From Myroides sp. WP-1 (GTDB lineage: Bacteria > Bacteroidota > Bacteroidia > Flavobacteriales > Flavobacteriaceae): a DNA stretch of 64,000 nt. The notes beneath the pieces were generated by a model. That model had not been told where the DNA came from. It did not search any database and saw nothing but the letters and a program-made list of their open reading frames with translations. The position numbers and the translations under genes are program-made. The number at the start of each line of letters is the position of its first letter. The stretch's first letter is position 1. The stretch lies in the NCBI RefSeq assembly GCF_014145635.1, contig NZ_JACHTC010000001.1:186001-250000 (forward strand). The letters run 5' to 3'. Positions 18,074 to 25,181 of this stretch are shown one piece after another.

Positions 18074-18076
18074 CGC

Positions 18077-18454
18077 ATGAAAAAGCATATAATACTGCTC
18101 TTATTGTTTTCTTTTCTCTACCAAAACACCTCGAGTTTTTGGATCATAACCTCTTTTTACCTCAATCAAGAATACATTTCTGATAATTTATGTGTCAATC
18201 GATTTGATGCAATTCCCATGTGTTATGGAAGTTGTTATTTACAAGATGAATTAGCTCAAGATTCTGATAAAAAAACGGAACTTCCATTGCTGAAAACCAA
18301 GGAAATACAACCTTTGTTTCTTCAGTCGATTGCATTTGACATGCAGGAAGTACAACCTATCCCTGTAGACGCCATGCAGTATACAACGGAAACCATTTCG
18401 CTTGTTGTTCAATCTTTTGTTTTTAGTGTTTTTCAACCTCCTGAAAGGGTGTAA
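18077..18454 (+). CDS. Small secreted or membrane-anchored cysteine protein
   Basis: A 125-residue protein with an N-terminal signal or anchor (residues 1-22), then a short extracytoplasmic region with LCVN and MCYGSCYL (three cysteines at about residues 39, 49 and 53). A second hydrophobic stretch lies near residues 106-120. I do not recognise a named domain. It follows the SCO gene by 3 bp, and the CxxxC pair plus this pairing suggests a metal- or redox-related envelope role, but that is inference. After it, 18455-18620 holds no recognised feature. Confidence 0.65.
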   Translation: MKKHIILLLLFSFLYQNTSSFWIITSFYLNQEYISDNLCVNRFDAIPMCYGSCYLQDELAQDSDKKTELPLLKTKEIQPLFLQSIAFDMQEVQPIPVDAMQYTTETISLVVQSFVFSVFQPPERV

Positions 18455-18620
18455 GTTTTGAAAATCAATGATCTTTCTAGAATTCGGTTGTCCTTTATTT
18501 TGGTTGTCAAAGTAAGGGTCACTGCCTTGTTCTAATAAGGAACTCCTTTTCACTTCAATCAAAAAGTCAAGATGAGTTCAAGATCTATCACATGAAGTTG
18601 AACAACTAAAACCTAAAAGT

Positions 18621-19487
18621 ATGCAAGCGACAAAAGTACCCGTTTGCACCATTGGCTTATTCAATACATCCAATGACCTTTGGATGGATTCAATCGAAGG
18701 TTTCAATCAAAAATATCCAGCACTAACTACTCCACACAGCAATGCTTTTTACTTGATTCTGTGTCTTGAAGAAGGAGAGGGAATGTTGGTGATTGATCAA
18801 GATAAATTGAGCCTTAGCGCGTCTCAAGTTTTGATTGTTAAGCCAAATTGCATTAATACCATAACCTTTACAGCAGAGGCAAGAGGAGTATTTATCGGCT
18901 TTACTGCTGATTTTTTCTCCTTGCGCTATAATACCAATGTGCTCCACCAGTTTTCGTATCTCACAGAAGTGAATTACGCCGTTTTTACTTTGTCTGAGAA
19001 GAAAGTAACTAACCTGACTTTTCTATTGTGGCAAATGTTGGAAGAGTTTCAAACAAAGAAAAAAGCAACACAAAAGATTTTGCGTTCGTATTTGAATATT
19101 TTGTTGATTGAGTTTGATCGGATGTATATACCTGTACAAGCGGTAAAAGTGCACAATACCGTAAATGACAAAATACAGCGCTATCAAATGTTGATCGAGC
19201 AGCATTTTAAAACCCATAAAATGCCTTCTGACTATGCGGATATGTTAAATATCAGTACCAATTATTTGAATAAAATTTGTCGCAATATTGTCGGACAAAC
19301 TTCGGGTAACTTGATTAAACGCCACATTATATTAGAAGCCAAACGCTTGTTGAGCTATACCACGAATTCCATTAGTGAAATAGCCGATGAGTTGGGATTT
19401 GAACATCCTTCTTATTTTGTGACCATCTTTAAAAAGGCAACGAATCAAACCCCTGAGCAGTTTAGAAAAAGTCAATGGGCATCTTGA
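18621..19487 (+). CDS. AraC-family transcriptional regulator
   Basis: A 288-residue regulator with a cupin-type N-terminal sensing domain (residues about 30-110) and a C-terminal double helix-turn-helix (about 190-285). The second helix-turn-helix contains ISEIADELGFEHPSYFVTIF and ends in the TPEQFRKS tail. The overall form is that of the flavobacterial regulators that pair a cupin with an AraC DNA-binding domain, like the one at 7353-8222. Its targets are unknown; the nearest candidates are the SCO pair upstream or the serine-hydrolase-like gene downstream. Confidence 0.87.
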   Translation: MQATKVPVCTIGLFNTSNDLWMDSIEGFNQKYPALTTPHSNAFYLILCLEEGEGMLVIDQDKLSLSASQVLIVKPNCINTITFTAEARGVFIGFTADFFSLRYNTNVLHQFSYLTEVNYAVFTLSEKKVTNLTFLLWQMLEEFQTKKKATQKILRSYLNILLIEFDRMYIPVQAVKVHNTVNDKIQRYQMLIEQHFKTHKMPSDYADMLNISTNYLNKICRNIVGQTSGNLIKRHIILEAKRLLSYTTNSISEIADELGFEHPSYFVTIFKKATNQTPEQFRKSQWAS

Positions 19488-19492
19488 GTGCT

Positions 19493-19520
19493 AACAAAAG
19501 AGGTAAGACGTTCTTTTGTT
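19493..19520 (+). terminator. Possible hairpin terminator after the AraC gene
   Basis: AACAAAAGA (19493-19501) and TCTTTTGTT (19512-19520) form a 9-bp stem with a 10-base loop just after the stop. There is no clean T run, so the terminator call is weak. Confidence 0.4.
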
Positions 19521-19679
19521 CGGCATATAGTTTCGAATTACAAAAATAAAGCAAACGCAAGTTATAGAAAGGATGTATTATTACTCTAAATACAACGCGA
19601 AAAACGCTTTCGTTTTGTTAAATGTATTACGGATTCATTTCGAAATGAGTACCTTTAATTTTTATAAAGTAAAAAAGAT

Positions 19680-21101
19680 ATGATATTAAAGCGTTTGCTT
19701 TTGTTTTTTTGTCTAATAGGCGGCTTGTTACACGCACAAGCACAGAATCAGGTAGAGAAAGTAATGGAGGTTTTTATGGAAGATTACAATACCAGTAATT
19801 ACGATCAATTCTACCATCGCTTTTCTGAGTCTTTGCAGAGCAGAGTGCCTTTTAATACCGTCGAAGCTTTTTTTGACGAAATGAAACAAAATTTAGGATC
19901 CATTGTCAACATTGAATACTATGGTTTGAATGAGGACCAAACCCCTTTGTTTAAAACCCAATTTGAAAAAGATACTGCGATTGTTAATTTCGCTTTTGAC
20001 GAAGAAGCCAATATTGTGGGATTTCGAATTTTGGATTATGTCAATCAGGAAGATTTAAGACAAGAATTGTCGGCAAAATCCATTGATGATATTATTTATG
20101 ATAATGCAGCTTTTTTACCTGAAGAGGGGCAACTTGCTTTGGCAATTATCAGAAATGATCAGGTCGAATACTACGGATTAAAGAAAAAAGGAAAAGCTCT
20201 TATAGAGATAGACAACAAAAAAGGACTATTTGCCTTGGGCACATTTTCTTCAATATTTACCAATACCATTTTAGCACAAGCCGTAGTTGACAATAAGGTG
20301 AACTTATGGGAAGATATTAATTCTTACTATCCAAAAACCTTCAAAGATACTTTGTCTTTTTCCTTTTCGTCTTTAGCAAATGGAAGCGCAATGTTGCCGT
20401 TCTTTCCCAAGATTACGCTAGTTCCACAAGATATAGAAGGAAAGAAGAAGACAAAAAAGGATAAAAATAGTGCAATAGGCAATGCTTCTATTGCCAACTA
20501 TTTGGCGGAAGATATTGTTTTAGATACCCTAAATACAAGAGGGCGTTTCTCTATTTTTGGAATTAGTGTTTTAGGCGATGCTTTAGCACGTGCCTATCAG
20601 CAACCGTATGCTAGTTTGTTTCAAACGCATATCCTAGAACGTTACGGATTGCACTCCACACACCTCATTAAACCTAAACGAACAAAAGTGGTGGAATCGA
20701 TTGGAAAAGTTGAGTTGGGATTAGATAAAAAAGCAAACTATTTTGATATCTTTTTACCCTCTACACAAGGGTATTCTACAGTTGAAGATCTGTCAAAATA
20801 TGTACAAGCTTATTTTAAACCCAATCATCCGGAATTGGACTTAATGCAAAAACCCACAACGATGATTACACCCGATGACTGGATTAGTTTGGGGTGGCGT
20901 TTGAATTTTTTCGGACCCAAGGAATCGCTTTTCTTTCATCGTGGTATTGATGTAGCGTATACAAATTTTGTTAGTCTGAGTCCAGAACGACGAGAAGGCA
21001 TTGTTGTTTTGACCAATAGTTCTGACGATAGTGTTGTTCAATTGGTGGAGAATTTAAGTTTTCAATTGTGGTCTAAACTCGTTTTAGAAGATAAAGAATA
21101 A
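19680..21101 (+). CDS. Beta-lactamase-fold protein with degenerate active site
   Basis: A 473-residue exported protein: signal peptide to about residue 21, a DUF3887-like alpha/beta segment (about 25-120), and a class C beta-lactamase/serine hydrolase-like domain (about 135-465). At the position of the normal SxxK motif (GSxSKTFT) it has GTFSSIFT: Thr188 replaces the nucleophile and Ser191 replaces the lysine. The YxN motif is replaced by FSI (290-292). The late HxG region reads FFHRGIDVAYT. A penicillin-binding or hydrolytic role is therefore unlikely, and a binding or structural role is inferred. It is terminated by a strong hairpin and has no operon partners. Confidence 0.75.
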   Translation: MILKRLLLFFCLIGGLLHAQAQNQVEKVMEVFMEDYNTSNYDQFYHRFSESLQSRVPFNTVEAFFDEMKQNLGSIVNIEYYGLNEDQTPLFKTQFEKDTAIVNFAFDEEANIVGFRILDYVNQEDLRQELSAKSIDDIIYDNAAFLPEEGQLALAIIRNDQVEYYGLKKKGKALIEIDNKKGLFALGTFSSIFTNTILAQAVVDNKVNLWEDINSYYPKTFKDTLSFSFSSLANGSAMLPFFPKITLVPQDIEGKKKTKKDKNSAIGNASIANYLAEDIVLDTLNTRGRFSIFGISVLGDALARAYQQPYASLFQTHILERYGLHSTHLIKPKRTKVVESIGKVELGLDKKANYFDIFLPSTQGYSTVEDLSKYVQAYFKPNHPELDLMQKPTTMITPDDWISLGWRLNFFGPKESLFFHRGIDVAYTNFVSLSPERREGIVVLTNSSDDSVVQLVENLSFQLWSKLVLEDKE

Positions 21102-21109
21102 AAATATAC

Positions 21110-21138
21110 AAGGGCTGATCTTTAGATCAGCCCTTTTT
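21110..21138 (+). terminator. Terminator after the beta-lactamase-fold gene
   Basis: A perfect 12-bp stem (AAGGGCTGATCT / AGATCAGCCCTT), loop TT, followed by a T run, 9 bases after the stop. Confidence 0.9.
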
Positions 21139-21328
21139 ATGAGCTATTGTTGCATGTTTGTAAAACTAAGCACTCAATCTGGAGGTGTTTAGCTATTTGT
21201 AATAATTAACTAGATTCGATTTTTACAAGGGCTGTGAGATAGTTGAAAGCTATATGTAATAAGGAATTTTAATTTTGTTATAGTATCAAATGATAGTATC
21301 AATGAAGGCTATAGACACAGTTTGTAAT

Positions 21329-21442
21329 CCGATCGCGCGGATTTAACTTCGTTCAGTTCGGCAGATGCGTTGAATGCAATTCGCGCGTCAGATTGCACTC
21401 TATACTTTAGTTAAATTCAATGAAATTTAACTCGCGTCATCC
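21329..21442. repeat. Palindromic MITE-like repeat, copy 1
   Basis: It begins CCGATCGCGCGGATTTAAC and ends in a degenerate inverted copy of the same sequence (TTTAACTCGCGTCATCC). The interior (TTCAGTTCGG, then GCAATTCGCGCGTCAGATTG) is shared with copy 2 at 23050. GC content is far above the flanking DNA. The element lies in the 780-bp stretch between 21102 and 21883, where I see no credible gene. Confidence 0.75.
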
Positions 21443-21883
21443 AATATTCTTTTAAAAACAAAATCTCTTCCTAGGCTTATTTATTGATCTTTAGTGTCGT
21501 AACATTTCAATTAACACCTACAAAATGTGATTCTCTTCTCTTTTCAACTATTGGATGTTTTGTGTTAAATAAATAGTTGAATTTGTTAACTTGTTTTGGT
21601 TTAAAGTTAATGTTGTTGTTTGTTTTGTTGTTGTTTGGTAAAAATAAGTGTAATTAAGTTTTGTATTAGGTTGTTTGATTTGGAATTGTTAATTTCACAA
21701 GGTCCACATTGTTTAATAATTATTAACGTTTGGCTGTTGATGTATACAGAATTGTGCATGATTATGGAGCTGAATATTCCTTTTCATTTATCTACTCATC
21801 GATCAACGTGCCTTTATTTTGAAAATTATCCATTTTGAAGATTAATAATAAGAACAATTGAACAGTACTAAATACAAGCTAAA

Positions 21884-22855
21884 ATGAAAACAACTTCTTA
21901 TATCCTTCTTTTTCTTTTCTTATTTATAGGAATAATGCCTCGCAGTTATGCTCAAACGCCAAAAGAAATTGAACTTTCTTTAAAACTTGCACGATTTATA
22001 GGAATTAAGGTTTGTGATTCCTACACCTTGAGCTATTTTATTAAGGAAGATATAGAAGGTAAACCCGTGTACAATAACGGTCTGTTGGTTCAAAATGCTA
22101 AACAAGGAAAAATACAAAGTAAAAAATGGCGCAATCAAAAAATGATTCCCTTACAAAATTTCTATACCCAAATGGATACAATAGTGACAGAAACAATCCA
22201 ACAATCAGATTCTATTTATCAATATGTAACAAAAGACCAATATAAAATCAAGGTAGAAAATCAAGATTTGATATATAAGTATCAATTTCATAATAATCCT
22301 AAGATTAAATCCCTCAACTTTCCCCGTCAGGATAGTATTTTCAGTACAGTCGTACAGGTTACTAAAGATCTAAAAGGCAATACGATTAAACAGTGGAATC
22401 AAAATAGTCAAGTGCAGAAAATGGTAGAACCTAAGGTATTTGCTCCTAAGATCGATACGTTAAATTATTTAGGGGATAGCGAAAAATTATTTCTTTATGA
22501 ACTTAATGAAGAATCGGAAGTTATTAGTAAAAGTTTTATTGGTTTGGATCAGAAAGAAGAAGGCGTAATTGTAAATGTTAGTGGAGAGAGTTTTAGCAGG
22601 GCAAATATAGGGATAATCGGAATGGGTAAATTAAGTAATATATCTTATCTAGTGGAATTTAGAACAGAAGGGGAAGATTATCAAATTAATTATACAGTAG
22701 ATGAAAATAACAATCTTCAATCGTTTATTTATCAAAAAGCACAACATTCTAATCCTGTGGAATCTATTGTCGAAATGGGGTGCATAACAGAAACTCGTAT
22801 AGGCTTTGCCATTGAATATAATTTCATTGCCAATGCTTTTTTTCTGTGTAATTAA
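21884..22855 (+). CDS. Hypothetical exported protein
   Basis: A 323-residue protein with a clear signal peptide ending near residue 23 (SYAQ). The mature part is rich in Lys, Gln and Asn and has no recognisable catalytic motif. Two cysteines near the start (Cys43) and the end (Cys301, Cys322) could form disulphides. No lipobox is present. It lies in the accessory islet between two copies of the palindromic repeat, with orphan neighbours. I do not recognise the family. Confidence 0.6.
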   Translation: MKTTSYILLFLFLFIGIMPRSYAQTPKEIELSLKLARFIGIKVCDSYTLSYFIKEDIEGKPVYNNGLLVQNAKQGKIQSKKWRNQKMIPLQNFYTQMDTIVTETIQQSDSIYQYVTKDQYKIKVENQDLIYKYQFHNNPKIKSLNFPRQDSIFSTVVQVTKDLKGNTIKQWNQNSQVQKMVEPKVFAPKIDTLNYLGDSEKLFLYELNEESEVISKSFIGLDQKEEGVIVNVSGESFSRANIGIIGMGKLSNISYLVEFRTEGEDYQINYTVDENNNLQSFIYQKAQHSNPVESIVEMGCITETRIGFAIEYNFIANAFFLCN

Positions 22856-22867
22856 AATCTGTATATT

Positions 22868-23020
22868 ATGAACATCTATTTTACACCAACTACTGAAATT
22901 CATTTAGTTCTCAAAAGTGATTATTCCGCTAAATTTAAAAAATTTGAATTTGAAGTTGTTCTTTCAGATTTAGAAAATGTAATAGTAGGTATAAGTTATT
23001 TTTTACAAAGATGTATATGA
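22868..23020 (+). CDS. Small orphan open reading frame, possibly a truncated gene
   Basis: An ATG-started 50-codon frame (MNIYFTPTTEIH... ending FLQRCI) begins 12 bp after the previous gene. Composition is protein-like, with alternating charged and hydrophobic residues, but it ends about 30 bp before copy 2 of the palindromic repeat. That position suggests either a small real gene or the N-terminal remnant of a larger one cut short by rearrangement at the repeat. Confidence 0.4.
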   Translation: MNIYFTPTTEIHLVLKSDYSAKFKKFEFEVVLSDLENVIVGISYFLQRCI

Positions 23021-23049
23021 CTTACTTAAGTCTCTAGAGACGATATTCC

Positions 23050-23150
23050 CCGATCGCGCGGATTTAACTACGTTCAGTTCGGTCGATGCCTCGAGTGCAA
23101 TTCGTGTGTTAGACTGTACTCTATATTTTAGTTTAAATTCGCGCCATCGG
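23050..23150. repeat. Palindromic MITE-like repeat, copy 2
   Basis: It starts CCGATCGCGCGGATTTAACT and ends AAATTCGCGCCATCGG, giving inverted ends of about 16-19 bp. The interior matches copy 1 (ACGTTCAGTTCGG, GTGCAATTCG, ACTCTATATTTTAG). A further right-end sequence, AAATCCGCGCCAGTGG, is present at 23200-23215. Confidence 0.8.
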
Positions 23151-23192
23151 GTAAATAAAGGCACGTAAATAAAGGCACGTAAATAAAGGCAT
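23151..23192. repeat. 14-bp tandem repeat, three copies
   Basis: The unit GTAAATAAAGGCAC occurs at 23151-23164 and 23165-23178 and, with one or two changes at the end, at 23179-23192. It directly abuts the right end of repeat copy 2. Confidence 0.85.
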
Positions 23193-23234
23193 GGCTTGCA
23201 AATCCGCGCCAGTGGAAATCCAAAATAATTTTTA

Positions 23235-24146
23235 TTGTCATTTCGTTTGAATAACCTTATTTTAGTTAAGTTATTAAACAACAGGATACATATAGAAAAG
23301 TCTACTTTTTTAATCAATTTTAGCGACTTTTTTACGGTATTCATCTGGTTTCTTATATCTGCTCTTATGGTAATAGTTGAACCGTATTTATTTTTTTTAG
23401 TTCTTTTGTTTTTATCCTTTTTCATTGCCTTAGTATGGAAGAAAAAAACACTAGAATCTATTCCATATTCTCCTAGACCTGTAAAGATTACTTTATGGAT
23501 TGTGATTTTGTATTTTGTTGTAAAATATTTTTTTGGTTGGCAGTTGACTAGTTGGTATGCAGAAGCGATTCTGTTACTTGGTGTATTTGTCACGTTAGAT
23601 TATTTCGTATTGGTTAAAAATTATTATACAAAAAAACTAAGGAGTTCTTATATTCTAATACGAATGGGGTCTATTATGCTACCAATACTTGCTATTGTAT
23701 TGACTACGATGTATGCTTACTTAAGTTTAGGTTGGGGACAATATGTGATCGGTTATGCCTTCCCTCTTGACACAAAACATGGAGAACAGTGGATTTGTAA
23801 GAATTTATATATCTATAAAAATGATCGTGAAAACTTAGTTGGGAGCTTCGTTTTTAAGAAAAAGTTTTTGTTTTTAGAAAAAGATGTGGCTAGGGTTGGT
23901 GGACGTTATGGGTCAGTTTTTGGTGTTGATCAACCGTCAAATGTGCCGTTGACGGGTTATGTAGATAGAGAAACTCCAGATGTTGTTTATATTTATGGAC
24001 GTAAAGGGAGTAGGAGACAAGTATTGAAACAGTATTTTAGAATATTAGCATTAGAATCTAATTATGTTAAAATTGAATATTTTGAATTTGATTATGATTC
24101 GATAAGTAATAACACAGCAATAGAAAGGTATGATATAAAATTGTAA
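23235..24146 (+). CDS. Hypothetical membrane protein
   Basis: A frame of up to 303 residues with about five hydrophobic segments in the first 165 residues and a soluble C-terminal part of about 135 residues that looks extracytoplasmic or cytoplasmic and beta-rich. The farthest upstream start is TTG at 23235, close to the repeat end. The first ATG (23367) would remove the first membrane segment, so the start is uncertain. I recognise no domain. It is followed 3 bp later by a broken gene, in the repeat-rich islet. Confidence 0.5.
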   Translation: MSFRLNNLILVKLLNNRIHIEKSTFLINFSDFFTVFIWFLISALMVIVEPYLFFLVLLFLSFFIALVWKKKTLESIPYSPRPVKITLWIVILYFVVKYFFGWQLTSWYAEAILLLGVFVTLDYFVLVKNYYTKKLRSSYILIRMGSIMLPILAIVLTTMYAYLSLGWGQYVIGYAFPLDTKHGEQWICKNLYIYKNDRENLVGSFVFKKKFLFLEKDVARVGGRYGSVFGVDQPSNVPLTGYVDRETPDVVYIYGRKGSRRQVLKQYFRILALESNYVKIEYFEFDYDSISNNTAIERYDIKL

Positions 24147-24149
24147 ACT

Positions 24150-24281
24150 ATGAAAGAAATTGTTCAACTATATACAGATGTTTTTAAAGGGAGTTTTTCC
24201 AGTTCGTATAATCTTATCTTTCTAGCCGAAGGATATAAGGTAAATGAAGAGAACCCGATCGCGCGGATTGAACGTAGTTAA
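24150..24281 (+). pseudogene. N-terminal fragment of a disrupted gene
   Basis: A 43-codon ATG frame (MKEIVQLYTDVFKG..., then YNLIFLAEGYKVNEE) runs straight into copy 3 of the palindromic repeat and stops inside it. The segment NLIFLAEGYKVNEE resembles the first strand of M64-type peptidases (flavobacterial proteins with FLAEGY near the N-terminus), but this is too short to be firm. The coding sense breaks exactly at the repeat, which is why I call it a remnant. Confidence 0.5.
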
Positions 24282-24744
24282 ATCCGCGCCATCGGACTAT
24301 TTAGAACAGAACTTACCACCAGCACCTGATAATCCTGCTTATGTGCCAAATGATACCTTACATCGCTTTAAACTATCGAATTCAGTACCAGAGAACTGGA
24401 TTCCATTTATTGCAACCAAACAAACGCCTAACCTCCACGGAGGAAGAGATGTGTTAGTGCAGCGTGCTTCTATGTTGCGTTATATTGATGATAATTACAC
24501 CAACGAAGTAATTCGTCCACGTACGGATATTTTGTCTATTGGAATTGCAGAAAATAAACCTTATTTCATCAACGAAGAAGTGGTTGGAAGATCGGGATTT
24601 GTCATTACTTCTTCTTTTCAACATGCTCGTTGGTACGATGGAACAGTGTTTACCTGGATGGGATGCAGTGTAAAAGGAGGACGAGGAGAAGGCAACAGCG
24701 GATTAAAGTTTGACGTCTTAGCTGATAAAGAATCAGATGTGTAA
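24244..24744 (+). pseudogene. C-terminal fragment of a larger protein, fused to repeat copy 3
   Basis: A 166-residue open frame whose first 18 codons are translated repeat sequence. The genuine part starts about 24298 (DYLEQNLPPAPDNP). The remainder (PENWIPFI, VLVQRASMLRYI, INEEVVGRSGFVI, RWYDGTVFTWMG, GRGEGNSGLKFD) looks like the conserved C-terminal domain of a large, uncharacterised bacterial protein family, which I recall only loosely. It is in a different frame from the fragment at 24150. The two may be ends of one gene whose middle was lost, or of two different genes. Confidence 0.55.
24255..24295. repeat. Palindromic MITE-like repeat, minimal copy 3
   Basis: A 41-bp near-palindrome. 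The left arm CCGATCGCGCGGATTGAAC and right arm GTTAAATCCGCGCCATCGG surround GTA. It keeps both ends of the element seen in copy 2 but lacks the interior, so it is either a solo palindrome or an internally deleted copy. It sits inside coding sequence. Confidence 0.8.
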
Positions 24745-24774
24745 AAGAAAGTAAATCACAAGAACCATAAAAAA

Positions 24775-24812
24775 CAAAGCGGATATCTTTTTTAAGACAT
24801 CCGCTTTGCGCT
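24775..24812. terminator. Two-way terminator between the fragment and the THX gene
   Basis: CAAAGCGGAT (24775-24784) pairs with ATCCGCTTTG (24799-24808). A runs precede it and T residues follow, so it can serve the plus-strand fragment and the minus-strand THX gene. Confidence 0.75.
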
Positions 24813-24820
24813 TTTATTCA

Positions 24821-24925
24821 TTATCCTTTAGTGGAAGTGGGTTTGTTTGCCTTTCTCGGTCTTTTTTTTCCGTATGAATTATTTACAATCTTACCTCTTC
24901 TTGTTTTTAAATCTCCTTTTCCCAT
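24821..24925 (-). CDS. 30S ribosomal protein THX
   Basis: A 34-residue, extremely basic protein (MGKGDLKTRRGKIVNNSY, then GKKRPRKANKP) encoded on the minus strand. It matches the small THX family (Thx/PSRP-like), which in Thermus binds in the head of the 30S subunit; Bacteroidota commonly carry a copy. The pattern MGKGDxKTxRGKI followed by SYGxxRPRK is diagnostic. Being so short, it is easily missed by automatic ORF calling. It has its own region upstream and a terminator just downstream. Confidence 0.9.
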   Translation of the reverse strand: MGKGDLKTRRGKIVNNSYGKKRPRKANKPTSTKG

Positions 24926-25131
24926 AGTAAAAAAATTAAGTTTAACATTCGAATTCCCAAGATACAAAATTTAATGTAAAGAATGAATATTTAGAACTTA
25001 AAAGTATAAGAATCAGCTTTTTCTACAAAGATGAAAGAGGAGGAGCCCACGAGCGAAAGACATTCAAGGTGACAAAAGCGAACAAGGAGAAAAGAAGTAA
25101 AAAAATCTTGCTTAAATGTTGTGCAAATTAG
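24926..25131. other. Divergent intergenic region
   Basis: Separates the THX gene (minus) from the E1 dehydrogenase gene (plus). On the minus strand TTAAATTTTG near 24966-24975 is a near match to a -7 box for THX. The stretch around 25080-25105 (AACAAGGAGAAAAGAA) is repeated at 35667-35682. Otherwise nothing is recognised. Confidence 0.4.
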
Positions 25132-25163
25132 TTTGTAGAGTTGCTATTTAAGCCTTATTTTAG
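25132..25163 (+). promoter_or_regulatory. Promoter of the E1 dehydrogenase gene
   Basis: TTTG (25132-25135), 20 bp spacer, TATTTTAG (25156-25163; one mismatch to TAnnTTTG), 18 bp before the ATG. Both elements and the spacing fit the Bacteroidota consensus. Confidence 0.55.
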
Positions 25164-25181
25164 TGCCCTTTAAAACCAATT

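Noticed and set aside
21620..21838. 72-codon plus-strand frame between repeat copy 1 and the exported protein
   Set aside because: No good start, cysteine- and leucine-rich low-complexity composition from T-rich DNA, no recognisable domain.
23151..23192. Possible short CRISPR array
   Set aside because: The units are contiguous 14-bp repeats without spacers and no cas genes are nearby.
23003..23593. 196-codon minus-strand frame across repeat copy 2
   Set aside because: It spans the palindromic element and tandem repeat and is antisense to a better membrane-protein frame.
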